Shown here: positions 1-11,120 of the stretch, piece after piece
Position numbering within the stretch: the first letter of the stretch is position 1
How the letters are laid out: each line of letters opens with the position of its first letter
NCBI GenBank assembly: GCA_009767595.1
Contig: VSDK01006366.1
Coordinates: 122,508 to 186,507 of the forward strand
Length of the DNA: 64,000 nt
Direction of reading: 5' to 3'
Origin: Symbiodinium kawagutii
Taxonomy: Eukaryota; Sar; Dinophyceae; Suessiales; Symbiodiniaceae
Notes under the pieces: generated by a model
The model's database searches: none
Told to the model about the DNA's origin: nothing
Seen by the model: the letters and a program-made list of their open reading frames with translations, nothing else
Translations under genes and position numbers: made by a program

Positions 1-402
1 TCATGGCTAGGACTGGCGGAGCCGGTTGACGATGGTTAGATGAGGGCGGTGGTGCCTAGCCAATGGCTACATGATTAGTGGTTGAATTCGTGTTGATGAA
101 GGACCCGTCATCAATTATCACACGGCACTAATTAGCCATGATTGAAACAGCCGTGACGATTCTCAGTTGGTTTTACTATGTGAAGCCGGTGTGGCAAAAT
201 CTCAATGAGTCAATTCAAAGGTTCAGAGGTCGGATGTCCATCTCAAGTGGATCTCTGCTGTGTGCGGGCTTGGGGAGAAATTGTGAACACACACAGCGCA
301 CGAGGCTGCGTTGAATATGCACACATGGCATCTCAACAATTGCAGCATAGGACTCCGGGTTTGTAGAGCTGTTCTGGTTATCAAGGGTTCTTATCTGGGG
401 CT
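1..402. other. No feature seen
   Basis: AT-rich sequence with scattered TGATTA/ACCATG-like simple motifs. I see no exon-like island or structured repeat here. Confidence 0.5.
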
Positions 403-491
403 TGGTGGCTTATAGATCCCTTGCTAAAAAAATATTTTTAGTGGTTATATATGGTAAATCCATCATATCCCAAAAACACTATAAGCCATCC
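403..491. mobile_element. Short inverted-repeat element, family D, copy 1
   Basis: The segment starts TTGGTGGCTTATA and ends TATAAGCCATCCA, which match as terminal inverted repeats at 12 of 13 positions. The same body recurs at 22508-22632 with a 20-bp internal difference. It has no coding capacity, so it fits a non-autonomous MITE-like element. The class is inferred from structure only. Confidence 0.5.
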
Positions 492-592
492 AGGGGGGTT
501 GAGGGGGGCAAGCATTCCATCCAGCCCCATTCGCAGGTCACGAGTCGTCCACCGGGGGCATCCCGGAGCCGACTACTTCTACCATTTTTCAG

Positions 593-752
593 CCACCGCT
601 GTCGCATGGCTGCGCCATGGCCCGGGCGGCTCACGCCCCGAGCGGTGAGAATCGGCGGAGACCGCTCAAACGCTGACGAATGGCCAAGTACCTGGAAGAA
701 ATTGCTGTCTGCCGTGCAGTGGCCAGTTGGGATTCCAACTGTAAATGCGTAA
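593..752 (+). CDS. Possible 3' end of a plus-strand gene (two short exons)
   Basis: A pyrimidine-rich acceptor ending TTTTTCAG at 592 opens a GC-rich stretch that closes at a consensus donor, GAGCG|GTGAGA, at 644. A second acceptor at 719 (GCCGTGCAG) opens a short reading frame that runs WPVGIPTVNA and stops at 752. The two pieces can be joined in phase. Fifty bases of GC-rich sequence is little evidence, the family is not recognised, and chance remains possible. Proposed exons are 593-644 and 720-752. Confidence 0.2.
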
Positions 753-1194
753 ACTATGGTGAACTCATGGTTCTCAATGATACGATTTTTTCTAGTACCA
801 TCGATTCAAAGACTGCTATAACTCACCACATTCTCTTTTCGATCCATCTATGACTCATCATCCATAACTAGCCAATTCCAGTCTATTTCACAGATTAACT
901 CACCATCTATAGCTGACCACATACTAACCATACATCACAAGACTTTCCCTTTCTCTTCTGTGAACTGCGATGTGTCAAAGGCCCCTGCTACACAATCAAA
1001 TGAGTACAGTAACCATTCTGAATGCCTAAATCCAACCATGGTTGACCATCTCTCGAAACCCTGACACCGTCACTTTTGTTTTTGCCAAAATCACCAGTTC
1101 TCAAGCACTCTTTCAACCACCAACCACCCTTCCACCAACCAACCCACCCTCCTCCCCCCTCCAACCAACCCACCCACCACCAGCCACCAGCCCC
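753..1194. other. No gene seen; C-rich simple sequence
   Basis: AT-rich sequence grading into a CCAACC/CCACC-rich tract at about 1110-1190. Open frames across the tract read as Pro/Thr or Gly/Trp runs and are taken as simple-sequence artefacts. Confidence 0.5.
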
Positions 1195-1345
1195 CAGTGC
1201 CTGCTTCGCAGCTCGGCCAAACTGATGGACCTCACTGACCTCCGCCGCGGAAGTCGCTCCTCGGGGAAGTGACAACTGCTCAGGGAAGCCGCCAGCACGG
1301 CGGCGATCCTGGGAGGGCCAAATGTCACCAGGCTGCGTGGTCGCA
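1195..1345 (-). CDS. GC-rich island, possible exon
   Basis: On the minus strand a CCTCCCAG acceptor is followed by an open stretch reading IAAVLAASLSSCHFPEER and then a possible donor, GCGGAG|GTCAGT. The plus strand is also open through part of the island, so the strand is a guess based on residue composition and the splice-like ends. The family is not recognised. Confidence 0.2.
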
Positions 1346-1416
1346 ATCCGCTGGTTTTACCATGGAAATCGCTGGTTTTCCCATAGAAATCGCTGGTTTC
1401 ACCATAGAAATAGTTG
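1344..1416. repeat. 21-bp tandem repeat, about 3.5 copies
   Basis: The unit is close to ATCGCTGGTTTTCCCATAGAA, repeated with one or two substitutions per copy. Confidence 0.7.
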
Positions 1417-1419
1417 GTT

Positions 1420-2890
1420 CTTGTCTTGAAAAGGTGATTTTTTGTGTTCCAGGTTAGAATATGTGATTTATTGGTGGTTTTACTTATGAGAGATGGTGAC
1501 TTCTAGTTCCTGGGTTGGTTTACTCAATGGGTGCATCATTAACAACCACCGGTTACAATCATATATGTCCTAGCTTTACGTCATGATTAATCAGGGTATA
1601 ATCATCGAGTGCACCTGTAATATGTACAATTAGGTTTTGGTGCAATGATGCAATGATGACCAACCTATAGTTGGAATTTAGAATTCCAATGATCATGGGC
1701 TTAAACAAACATATGGATGTCATTCGTGAACTTCATTGCCTGATATAATGGTTCGATTAAAAGCTGCACGAACAACACTGGCTCATCCAATCATTACTGA
1801 TGAGTGATCTATAATTGGACTAATTAGCTATCAAACTGCAGCAGTTACGCATAAACAATATACTGAGTAGCAATGAAGATCAAGATTTTAAGGGTGAGGT
1901 TACAGTACCACAATGTTCACGAGTATAACTATAATCTAAGCAGCTTTTATCAACGCGGGCGTTATGGGATCTTGGCAATCATCCGCCATCAGTGAGGAAT
2001 TCTTTCTGCATTGAAGAAAACACAACGACGCCTGGTGATAATCACTATCAGCCAGCATAACCGCACATTGACTTTGGTTTGACCCGCTACTACCATGGAA
2101 GCATGGCATCATACCGGCCATGAAATCAACATTATTATTGACCAGGCATTGCTATTCAGCGGGAATCCAACCTGGTTTGCACAGGGAACAGCCACGAACG
2201 GAAAGCAATCCATGCTCTTGACAAGTTGGGGACTGAACACGATAGACTTGGGAGCACAATGTGTGTTTGGTTTGCAACTAGCCCTGTGGGAGCTGTCCCC
2301 CAAAAAATCAGAAAACGCACTCCTGCATTACTGGCACCTGGAGAGAGAATGCAATTATATACAAATGATACAAATGTCATGTTTTTCTTCAGCATTGTTG
2401 GCTGCAAATCCAAATTGCTAAAAAAGGCTGGGGTGAAGGATTTAACTGGCACATTTTGGCACACCCACACGCCTGACCTACCACAAAACGGGCCTTACAT
2501 CACAGCAAGGGTCAAGTGGGTCCAGTTAATAATTTAGTGCTGATTGATACCTCAGCCTCGGCCAATCTCGAAGTCAAATCAACGTCAACATCAGTACCAA
2601 ACTAAAATCTTAGCAACGGAACTCTGCTCAAATATACCCGTGGAAACAAAACGATCTAAGCAGACTTGATGACTTGTGAAATGGGGGATTCTCAAAACAG
2701 GGAGCTCCAAAAATAGTTGGCTTATTACCAATGATTCAATGATGATTAATCATGGATGATTGGGGGGGTCCCCTATGACTTGAGAAACCACCAAGTGACA
2801 TGCAAAGCATGCCTGGTGTAAGTAAACTGCACCGCTCCACCGGGATCCATATAAATTGGGATCTTTTTGGGAAGGAACAGGCCAAACTGA
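1420..2890. other. No gene supported
   Basis: AT-rich. Several overlapping open frames of about 100 codons lie at 2095-2537 on both strands, but none has coding-like composition or convincing splice sites. The right half of a family C element (a GTCCCC..TTGAGAAACCACC end) is visible at about 2762-2795. Confidence 0.4.
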
Positions 2891-2891
2891 T

Positions 2892-2993
2892 CTGGTTGGT
2901 GGTTTCAACCCCTGTGAAAAATATGGGTCAACCAACCAATCATGGACTAATACTGGGGAAAATGGAAGAAATGAAATCACCAGCCACCAGCCA
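2892..2993. mobile_element. Short inverted-repeat element, family B, copy 1
   Basis: It begins CTGGTTGGTGGTTTCAA and ends in a diverged CACCAGCCACCAGCC. The internal motif (CCCCTGTGAAAAATATGGGTCAACC) is diagnostic of the family seen at 3231, 7487, 30902, 31457, 51645, 52452 and 58729. There is no coding capacity. Confidence 0.6.
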
Positions 2994-3230
2994 AAACCTT
3001 CGGAGGTTTTGAAGCCAATATCTTTGGCACAGCAGGCAGGTCAAGCTGAGGGTGCAAATGCTTAAGCCAGTTGCAGTGTTGAACATGTCTGACTTAAGCA
3101 ATGAAACACATCAGAACAATTCACGTAAAAATGATGTTACTATCAAGTCCTGGGTCAAACCAACATTGCAGTGTGGAAGTTGCACATGCTGCTTTCCTGG
3201 ATATCTCCTACCAAATCCTATCTGGTGGGT

Positions 3231-3320
3231 GGTTTCAACCCCTATGGAAAATATCAGTCAACCAACCATTTGCTAATCAAAACTAGGAAAATAAAACATA
3301 TTTGAAACCACCAACCAGCT
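3231..3320. mobile_element. Short inverted-repeat element, family B, copy 2
   Basis: Left end CTGGTGGGTGGTTTCAA and right end TTTGAAACCACCAACCAG form a near-perfect terminal inverted repeat about 17 bp long around a short AT-rich body. It sits 28 bp from a family A element. Confidence 0.65.
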
Positions 3321-3347
3321 ATGAATGGTTCGATTTGCCCACCGTCC

Positions 3348-3562
3348 AAATGGCAGTGGGTCAAAACCCTGTACCCCTGGTTCCCCCATCATTAGCCATT
3401 GTTTTACCTATAGTTTTGCTGGTTATCATCCACCATTATTGGCTGGTTAATACCTGTACTCCTGGTTCCCCCATCATATCCCATCATTAACCATTGGTTT
3501 CCCTATTATTACTGGTTGTTATCCCCCATTATTGGCTGGTTAATGTTGACCCATGGCCATAT
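3348..3562. mobile_element. Short inverted-repeat element, family A, copy 1 (internally duplicated)
   Basis: The left end is ATGGCAGTGGGTCAAAACCC and the right end TTGACCCATGGCCATAT, inverted relative to each other. The internal block (CCCCTGGTTCCCCCATCAT...GGCTGGTTAAT) occurs twice, so this copy is about 215 bp rather than the usual 115-120 bp. Confidence 0.65.
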
Positions 3563-3691
3563 ATAGCTGGTACATCCCTTATATCCCCTATAGTTGCTAA
3601 TTATTAACCATTATAACCAGCTACTATCAACCATTAGTTGGTTGATTAACTGCTTGACCCAGCTCGCCAAATATCTGCATGGCCTAGGCTC

Positions 3692-3940
3692 ATGTGCACG
3701 GTCATAGCGCTGCCCGCCACTCGCGTCAAGGACGCCTCGCTCAAGTTCTGCAGGTTCCAACGCTCGGGTCGAAAGCCTTACGCGGCGGCGCGGGTTGGGT
3801 TGCGGGGCAGCCAGGGGAGATGGTTGACGAATGGCAACGGATCAGGAGCTGCAGTGAATAATGATAGAACTGATCTTTTTTTTGCCAGGGCGTCCAAGGG
3901 GTTTGCCCGTCGCAGCGACAGCGTTTGCCTGATCATGAAC
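3692..3940 (+). CDS. Possible two-exon gene fragment (strand uncertain)
   Basis: On the plus strand an ATG at 3692 opens a frame reading MCTVIALPATRVKDASLKFC up to a CTGCAG|GTTCC donor near 3752. A strong acceptor (an eight-T run then GCCAG) at about 3888 restores the same frame, reading ASKGFARRSDSVCLI. The minus strand of the same island also reads well from a CCTGCAG acceptor (LSEASLTRVAGSAM), so direction is not settled. No family is recognised. Confidence 0.25.
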
Positions 3941-4089
3941 TATCAATTTACATTCATCAACAGTTGGCAAATGGATAACGGCGGTCAACAACCATCACCA
4001 ACAACAACCACAACAGCCAATGAACAGCAACAACGACAAACGACAAACATGGCCGATAACATGCGGACATATCTTGGCATGAAATAATG

Positions 4090-5317
4090 ACCTTTAACGC
4101 GTGCCCAGCCGGAATAGTTTTGCTAACTCCTCCTGATGCAGGGGCGCCTGATGAAAAACATGGCCTGATCGCACTTGACTTTGAAAGAAAGTGTGCAAAG
4201 CAAACGCGCCGAATAGCAATGTCCAAGTTACCCCTGCCCTTATAACTTAGAATGATAGGAAAAGTTACCCCTGCTCTTCGACTTATAATGATAGGCTATC
4301 ATCCTGCTTGTGGTGCCTTGTGGTTCCCTGACCCATGGAGGTAACTGGAAGGGGTACGCGTAGTGACCCCGAAGCTCCCAAAGCATGAGCTGAACCGTGA
4401 ATCCTTGCCACGTGTTCAATGTCTGCGTCGTTGTGGGGCCTGTAAACATGTTAGCAGATTTTTTCTACATACCCATGACAAAACACACACAGAGAAATGA
4501 ATATAATACAGAAACAAACGAGTAAAACATAGAATAGATAAATTAATTAAACAAATAAAATGAGATATAAACATATATAATATACAAGAAACAGAAGCAA
4601 GGAAACGAGGACATCAATCAAACTAAATTGCAATTCTTTTCTTTTTGGTCCTCTGCGTGGCACCCTGGTGCCGATAGATTTGGCTCCTTTGGTTTCCAGT
4701 ATATACCAAACACTCTCTCTTTCCAATTTTGGTGAGTTCTGACCCGTAGCCATATCACCATTTCCACTGACCCTCAAAAACTAATCATAATTGCTGAATT
4801 ACTAAATAACTATCATTCACTGCTACTGCCCATGATCAACCGCCACTCCTCCACAATCATTACTGATTCCTGACCATAATCAATATGCATCAGCCAGAAT
4901 GCTAGAATAAGCCATCATTTCACCACTGCCATTGTAAGCCACCATTCACTAGCCACCAGCATGAACAATTACAAATCAACCATCATCAACTCATGATTGA
5001 CCATACCTGCCACCATCAGGAAAATATAACCGTAATCACTTCACCATTCCCAACCATTATCAGTCATCATGCATGGTGGTTTCTTACAGTGGGGGGACCC
5101 CAAAGTTATGGTTGACTTACTGCTATAGATGATTGCACTGGATGATAACTGCAACGTCCCTTCCGATGATTACTATCCCCGATTACCAACCGTTGGTAAG
5201 CACCAAATCAATCCAAATCATTACTAACCCATTTGCTAAGCCAATTCTGATAAGCCATTTGCTAAGCGCATCAAACCCATCATTCCGAACACCCTGCGAG
5301 GTCGACCGGCCTTGCAG
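4090..5317. other. Intergenic, ACCATCA-type low complexity
   Basis: From about 4790 to 5060 the sequence is dominated by degenerate CAACCATCA/ACCATCATT motifs. The A/T-rich block at 4480-4620 has no recognisable element. No gene is supported. Confidence 0.5.
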
Positions 5318-6374
5318 CATCAGCATCTCGCGACCGCCCAAGACACGTTGAAGTCTGGAGAGGCGGTCCCAACATGTCCCAACGCATCAACGGGATGCTG
5401 AAGGGTTCTGCAGAAATGCTTAAGGTAACCGTTAGTAGTGGGTAAGAATGGTAATCATATGCTAGCCAAAGAAAAAATGATAAGAATATGTAAGAATGAT
5501 GAATGGAACATCGGGCGAATGGCTATTGAATGACAAACACATGGTTACAGTACTCCGTGTTTCATGCATAAAGTAGATAAAGGCTAATGATGGCCATGGT
5601 TTTACATGATTACAGTGTGTTATAGCTGTATGCTGGTCAACTAGGTGATTAGTTCAAGGTTTAATGAGACATGTGTCAATGATGGTTGGTTAGTGGCTCA
5701 TTCATGAGTCATATCATGGTCGGGTCATGATTTGAAATGATGGTTAGTTTGAAATTATAGGTCAGTGGAGGTAGGTACAGTAATGGTTGGGGACTATGAC
5801 TATATAATGCTTCCAAAATTCTCAGCAATGGCCACTAGTAATGATTGGTTCCTAGTAATGATGAATGATCCTCAACTACTGATAATGATTAGCATTGGCT
5901 AAGGAATTATGATTCACTACTAGTAATGATTCACGATGCTTAGTAATGGCTACGCCTGGTGACCTGTTGGGCCTTGGACCCGTCATCCTGCCCGGTTGAA
6001 ATCGCTTGAATCAACCGGGGGTCCAATCTTCAAGGGTTTTGACATGTAAAAAAACCTGTGACCCGTTGCTTTTTGCCGGCCACCAGCCCTTCCCCACCCG
6101 CTGCCTGTATGACCAAAGACGTGTGGTGGGTGTCAAGTTCGGCACTTCACCCGTGAAGCTCATAGCAGCACGGTGAGCGTCCTGACGCACGGGTCCAGTT
6201 GGCGTTGCTTATATCCGCATTTGGGGTGCATATGGGTGCATCATGTATAGTATGTGTTTTTTTTGTACCCATCAGAACCCTGTATTTCTGCGTCTTTCAT
6301 GCAGCCAGTGCCAATTTTTCGGATTGCGCAGTGGTCCCTCAAAAAGAATCAGCAGTGTTGGCAGGGACTACTGA
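5318..6374 (+). CDS. Unidentified gene fragment, three phase-consistent exons
   Basis: The proposed exons are 5318-5424, 6087-6172 and 6305-6374. Exon 1 follows a CTTGCAG acceptor, reads PRHVEVWRGGPNMSQ then INGMLKGSAEMLK, and ends AAG|GTAACC. Exon 2 follows TTTTTGCCGGCCACCAG, reads CLYDQRRVVGVKFGTSPVK, and ends GCACG|GTGAGC. Exon 3 follows TTTCATGCAG, completes the split codon, reads QCQFFGLRSGPSKR and stops TGA at 6374. Phases agree across both introns (0, then 2), which is unlikely by chance and is the main support. Upstream exons are missing. I do not recognise the family; it is a basic, non-membrane sequence. Confidence 0.4.
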
Positions 6375-8118
6375 AAACCAACTTCAGTGAAGATTTCTGA
6401 TCCGGCTATTTCATCATTAACCAACCATTTTCCGAGCATTCTTATTGAGCAACTCATGATTGGCTAGTGATTAAATCCTTTTGATGACTTGATCTGACTT
6501 GAGAACTTGGGAGCAAAGCTAAGCTGCACGAAGCTAAGCCATTCAGCTACCAAGTTGCACGAACCACTGGATATGATTTCACAGGTATCGTGTGAAACGT
6601 GGTAGGTTGACTTCTATCGTCTTCTATCACAATCAGTTCATGCGGCATGATATACCGGAATGACTTCCCGTGACCACTAAGAGGAAACATATGACATACT
6701 TCCCAGGGTCTTCTTTATCTATTCTTCATCTTTGCAGGAAACAACATGGCAAGCGATGATACCAATGAATAATGAATGACTTCTTTCCCAATGCTTTGGA
6801 CTTTCGAGTCCGTGGGCCAAAGCCAAGAGAACAAGTTGGCTCACAAGCCTCCAGTCGTTGCCTGTTGTCGGGTTGCTGTTTGTCCAACTGATCTGGGAGC
6901 ACTTGGTTGTTTGATTTCAAGTTAATGGCATGCATTTTCCTTTTGCCAACCAGCAAGTGCTCTGCCGTATTGCTATGGCTAATATGACCCGGCACAAACT
7001 GAGGCAAAGCTGTGGTGAAATGTCATCAAAGCAATGGATACTAGGTCGGGCTGCACCAAGACAGCGCCCAAACCATTGGCCTATCATGAGCCAACATCTG
7101 GGTCACTACAGTAAATGCTGGCTATGAGCACCAGCATCATTGACCGCACGCCTTGCTAACATTCGAACCTAGAGTTTCTACGGGGCAGTGTGCAGAGTGA
7201 GTCTGCATTGAGCTTTCTGTATGACCACAAGGTGGGTGCATCATCCACAACCACACCATTGATAAATTGATCGGTGCAAGCAAACATTTGATGATGTCAT
7301 TATTTTGCCTAGCTGCCTCAAATGACCACCAACAGCACACGCGGATTCTCCCGCACACCTGTGACACTGAAACGAAGCGAATTTCCTTCCTTGGAAGCAT
7401 GGAAGGGGGCTGTTCTCATGAGCACATGGCAAAGAACGCAGCAAAACCTCTGGTAGAAAAGTAACGAACATAACAAACCTATACTCCTTGGTTGTTTCCA
7501 CCCATTTGACAATAGTAGTCAACCAACCACTTGCTAATAATTACTATAGGAAAAATAGCAAATGTTTCAACCACCGACCTGTAGTTGTTTAAACATTATT
7601 GTTGGTTATTATCCCCTACTATTTGTCAATGATTACTAGCCACCGTTAACAATAGAAAATCCCATGGTTTACTCTTTTACTCTTTTTTAAAACCAGCCTA
7701 TGACCACATTGAAAACCAGCCGAAGAAGAGCTCTTCAGTGGACGATGTATTTTCGGCAATCTCATGTCGGGAACTGATCCCAAATCCAAGCCGAATCCAC
7801 CTGCATTCCCAAGCGCATACACTGAACACTCTGCACGGCTATCCTGAAAACTTGAATCTGAGAACGGGCTGCCCTCCCAGCTTGGAAAAATGGAACTTGC
7901 GCAGCTCAAGGCCCTGGTCCAACCACTTCTACCTATCTCCTAGAAAGGCTGAGGGCAGTGATAGGCTGATTGAAAGGACCATCTCTACTGCTCGAAGAAA
8001 ATGATTCCTCGCAAAAGAGATTTCCTGCTCAGCTATGGCTTTCATCTGAGAGTCGCATGTTCTGTACCCTTTATACTTCGGCCCTTGAATCTGGAACCCC
8101 CACCACACGCACAACCAC
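6375..8118. other. No gene clearly supported
   Basis: AT-rich. A GC-richer patch at 6795-6910 is open on the minus strand (93 codons from 7007 to 6726) without clear splice sites. A degenerate family B element lies at about 7487-7590, with a TTGGTTGTTTCCACCC left end and GTTTCAACCACCGACC right end. Confidence 0.35.
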
Positions 8119-8213
8119 CTGCAGCCCGCGGCCTTTCGCCATGCATCTTGTTACTCCTTGCGCGCAGCCAATGGATCTGACACACGTCCGCTTCGCGGTA
8201 CGTCCGCAACCAC
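8119..8213 (-). CDS. Possible internal exon flanked by a direct repeat
   Basis: The minus strand reads WLRTYREADVCQIHWLRAR then NKMHGERPRAA between an acceptor TCGTGCAG and a donor GCTGCAG|GTGGTTG. The composition is protein-like and the frame is open throughout the 95 nt. The 12-mer TGCAGGTGGTTG occurs at both exon edges. No family is recognised and no partner exon is assigned. Confidence 0.3.
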
Positions 8214-9351
8214 CTGCACGAAGGAAGGGTGTGGCAGGATGAAGGTCGGAAGCTCCAACCAATGGTAGCTACGTAGAAGTTGCTACGAGGAGCCCATAGC
8301 AGAACCATAACAAAAACAAGAGGAGGAACCATTGTTTGAATATCACCATTAAATGGTTAATAGTTAAAACTAATAGCCTGTAATGGTTATATATATATGG
8401 TTATATGGAGGTTGGCAGGAACCAGAGAAGGAACCGCAGGAACCTTACAACAAGTGGAGCGCAAAAAAATTTTTTTCAAATTTGTGTCTATGTGGCAATG
8501 GTTTGGTGCCCTGAGCACGGACAAAGAAGACCAATGCAAACTCTCCTTGCTCGCCATTTCTATAACACAGCCAGGGCACTGCATTCTCATGAATGTGAAT
8601 GCATCTTCCCTTTCCAACCGAGTATTTGCAAATATCCTTCGCACCCGCATGCTGCTTGCCTTTAATTTGTTTGAAGAACCAAAACAGTCACTCTGTTGCA
8701 ACACCATGGCTTTTCTATGTGGCCAAGTGATTAAAACCGACTCGTCAGATTTCCTTCTCGCAACCAGGCAGGGCGGTTGCATACGTTTCGACTCATGCAG
8801 CCACAAGAATCAACAACCAATTGGCCTAATCAAATTGCTGTTGACCTGCGACCAAACTAGCCACACCCTGGCGCCCTTGCGCAAAAGAAAATTAACCCCG
8901 CTGGCCTATGGTACCATGAGTCCATTTTCTCAACGCCTTACTTGACCCACTAGTAGGGACAAACAAAAACAGCAATACCCAGCAAACACATGCAAACAAT
9001 GACATTTCAAACAAATTTGCACTCAGACCTGTGAAATATTTACCTTGACTGGTCCCTGTTGGTCGCTTAAACTGCCATGTCGGAGAATGATCAATTGGGC
9101 ATTTCCGACAATTCAATACCATGCAATGCAATCCCCAGGAGCACTGGTGGGACTCCATTTTCAAGCGAAAATCCGCAAAAAATTGCCCGGTGCCGGGCAA
9201 ACGCTGGTGAAACTGAGGCATACGGCTACCGACAATAGCACCTGGGCATACCTGGGCAGAATGGATACCGACACGTTATTGAGACCCATCTCCTCTTGCG
9301 CAATAATCAGGTGCCATATGGGTAGCCCAATGCAGAAAAGGGAAGCAGAAA
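8214..9351. other. Region 3' of the intronless TIR-like gene; coding status unclear
   Basis: A 182-codon plus-strand frame (8397-8945) and a 139-codon minus-strand frame (8806-8387) overlap here. Neither has recognisable motifs or paralogues in the window. The frame at 9161-9355 (minus) abuts the TIR-like gene's stop. I treat the stretch as 3' flank. Confidence 0.3.
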
Positions 9352-10998
9352 TCATGACCTCTGCGCTTTGAACTTGGGCGCATATTCACATATGTACGGG
9401 ATCACAAAGACAAACCACATGAAGGCCAGGGAGGCAACAACTGGCCAATTAAAATCATACCCAAACATGTACTTGAACACGGTGTACTGCAACCAAACGA
9501 CTACATTGAACATGATGCCAGCACTCATGCCAAGCAAGAGAACCAGCCACAGCGGGCATCGATTGCCAAATCTTACCCCCATCCTCCAACACTGTAAGAA
9601 TTCCCAGAAGGCAAGGTACACCATTGGCGGTGCCTGAAACCAACCCAGCATCCAACCATGGACTGTCCAACCGAAGTAGTTATTCACAGCCAAGTAGACG
9701 TAGTGGCACAAGAAGCCAAGCAAAGGATGCACTGTGATTGCTAGAATCTGTGGCAACGGTGGGGCCCCCGAGCCCAGCACATCCCGCACAAAGCCACCAA
9801 GCTTGGTGTGAACCATCTCATCAAATCTGTCCAAGTGACCTTCCTTAGACTCCTCGTTGGGAAACCACCTCTTGAGCGTCTCAAAGACCAGAGCCCGGTC
9901 ACAAAGCAAGGTCTCACATGTGTCCGGGTCACAGTGGTGAAAGTCACAGCAGCTACATTGAGCAGCTCGGATCTGAAAATCATCCAGCTGTTTCTTCAGC
10001 TGCAACAAGGCCTTCATCTGCATGGTGCCAAGGTACAGGATAACTGGTGCCATCACAAAGAATGCAGGTGCACAAATGACAAGCATGGCCAGTGTGAATT
10101 GCCACAAGTTGTCTTCTTGCTCCGCCAACAAGTTCTGCTCTCCGAGTAGGGTCCGCACAAACTGAATCACAATAGTATGGAAGCCTGCAAGTAAAAGTGT
10201 TTCAAATGCACTGAAGTAGAGAAGCAGCGGTCCCATGCTTGCTGGAGCAAAATCGATCGCCTCTGCTTTGCCTTGATCTTCTTTCAAAAATGCTGCGAGC
10301 TCGAAGGCAGTCCACAAACGGGTGAAGTACCGGGGGCTCCACAGAACCACCAGTCTCCTTGACTTGGAAAGGAAACCACCCAATCCCAAGATCCCTTGCG
10401 TTTTGAGATTCGCATCCTGCTGTGCAATGCAAACCCGGTCGAGAAAAACAAAGTTCTTCTTGAAGAGACCCCGGATGCTTTGCCAGAACACAAAAACGAA
10501 CCAATAGGTGCCATGGACGGCAAGTGTGCAGGTGAGCCATCCATCCACACATTTGAAAATGATAAGAAGACATCCCAAAACACAAATCAGTGCACTGGCC
10601 ACCGCTGCGGGCATACTGTTGAAATAGACTAATAGTGTCATGGTTTTCAACCAGGGCCTTGTTCCCCAGTCGTGACTCAGAAATGAATCAATCGCAGTGA
10701 CGCACTGGCTGAGGTGATAGTCTTCCACATTCGCACTGCCCCACAGTCGCCCACAAATGACCAACTGCAGCGGAACAGCTCTGAGAAGTTCAGCTTCGAT
10801 GGATGAAGCCAGCGATGCCACGGACTTTCGCCACGCTCGCCTTCTCCCGCTGTCCTCCACCGTTGGAAGCGCCAGGGGTTCNNNNNNNNNNNNNNNNNCC
10901 CCCCCCCGCCTGCCCCCTGCCACATGTGGCTGCGGTCGTTCCCAACAGAAATGCCGCAGGGCACGTGCTGGTGCCTGATGGCCGTGGACTGTTTTCAA
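9352..10998 (-). CDS. TIR-like multi-pass membrane protein, intronless paralogue
   Basis: This is one uninterrupted minus-strand frame of about 548 codons. Residues 105-111 are SFLSHDW, 182-195 NFVFLDRVCIAQQD and 216-237 LVVLWSPRYF..RLWTAFELAAF. These match the first strand, BB-like box and catalytic-glutamate helix of TIR domains. The Glu falls at residue 233, while the Cys before it in the tandem copies is Thr here. Two hydrophobic segments (about 122-150 and 163-173) split the TIR strands. Four or more further membrane segments follow, with a Cys-rich CSCCDFHHCDPDTC stretch at about 350-365. It aligns along its length with the four-exon genes at 33.9-57.4 kb but has no introns. The N-terminus is uncertain because a 17-base gap lies inside codons 34-39 and the ATG at 10998 is only the first available. 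TIR domains can cleave NAD or act as adaptors; neither is shown here. Confidence 0.82.
   Translation of the reverse strand: MKTVHGHQAPARALRHFCWERPQPHVAGGRRGGXXXXXXEPLALPTVEDSGRRRAWRKSVASLASSIEAELLRAVPLQLVICGRLWGSANVEDYHLSQCVTAIDSFLSHDWGTRPWLKTMTLLVYFNSMPAAVASALICVLGCLLIIFKCVDGWLTCTLAVHGTYWFVFVFWQSIRGLFKKNFVFLDRVCIAQQDANLKTQGILGLGGFLSKSRRLVVLWSPRYFTRLWTAFELAAFLKEDQGKAEAIDFAPASMGPLLLYFSAFETLLLAGFHTIVIQFVRTLLGEQNLLAEQEDNLWQFTLAMLVICAPAFFVMAPVILYLGTMQMKALLQLKKQLDDFQIRAAQCSCCDFHHCDPDTCETLLCDRALVFETLKRWFPNEESKEGHLDRFDEMVHTKLGGFVRDVLGSGAPPLPQILAITVHPLLGFLCHYVYLAVNNYFGWTVHGWMLGWFQAPPMVYLAFWEFLQCWRMGVRFGNRCPLWLVLLLGMSAGIMFNVVVWLQYTVFKYMFGYDFNWPVVASLAFMWFVFVIPYICEYAPKFKAQRS
10882..10898. other. Assembly gap (17 N) inside the TIR-like gene
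   Basis: The gap is bordered by a poly-C run, so true length and frame at this point are unknown. Confidence 0.99.
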
Positions 10999-11120
10999 AT
11001 GGGGCTATGGGTCAATATTAACAAACCGATAATGGGGCATGATAACAAACAAAACTACAGGGAAAACAATGGTTGATGATAGGGAACCAGGGGTACGGGG
11101 TTTTGACCCAAAGCCATGAT
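10999..11120. mobile_element. Short inverted-repeat element, family A, reverse orientation
   Basis: It begins ATGGGGCTATGGGTCAA and ends TTTTGACCCAAAGCCATGAT, with the family body (CCAGGGGTACGGGGTTTTGACCC) in reverse. It lies directly upstream of the proposed start of the intronless TIR-like gene, so it may occupy the gene's 5' leader or promoter region. Confidence 0.65.

Noticed and set aside
8397-8945. 182-codon plus-strand frame
   Set aside because: No motif, no paralogue, AT-rich codon use like the flanks, and an equally open minus-strand frame.
10999-11040. Relict dinoflagellate spliced leader upstream of the intronless gene
   Set aside because: CCATAGCCCCATTTG on the minus strand looks slightly like a spliced-leader core, but it is the terminal repeat of a family A element found at many other places.
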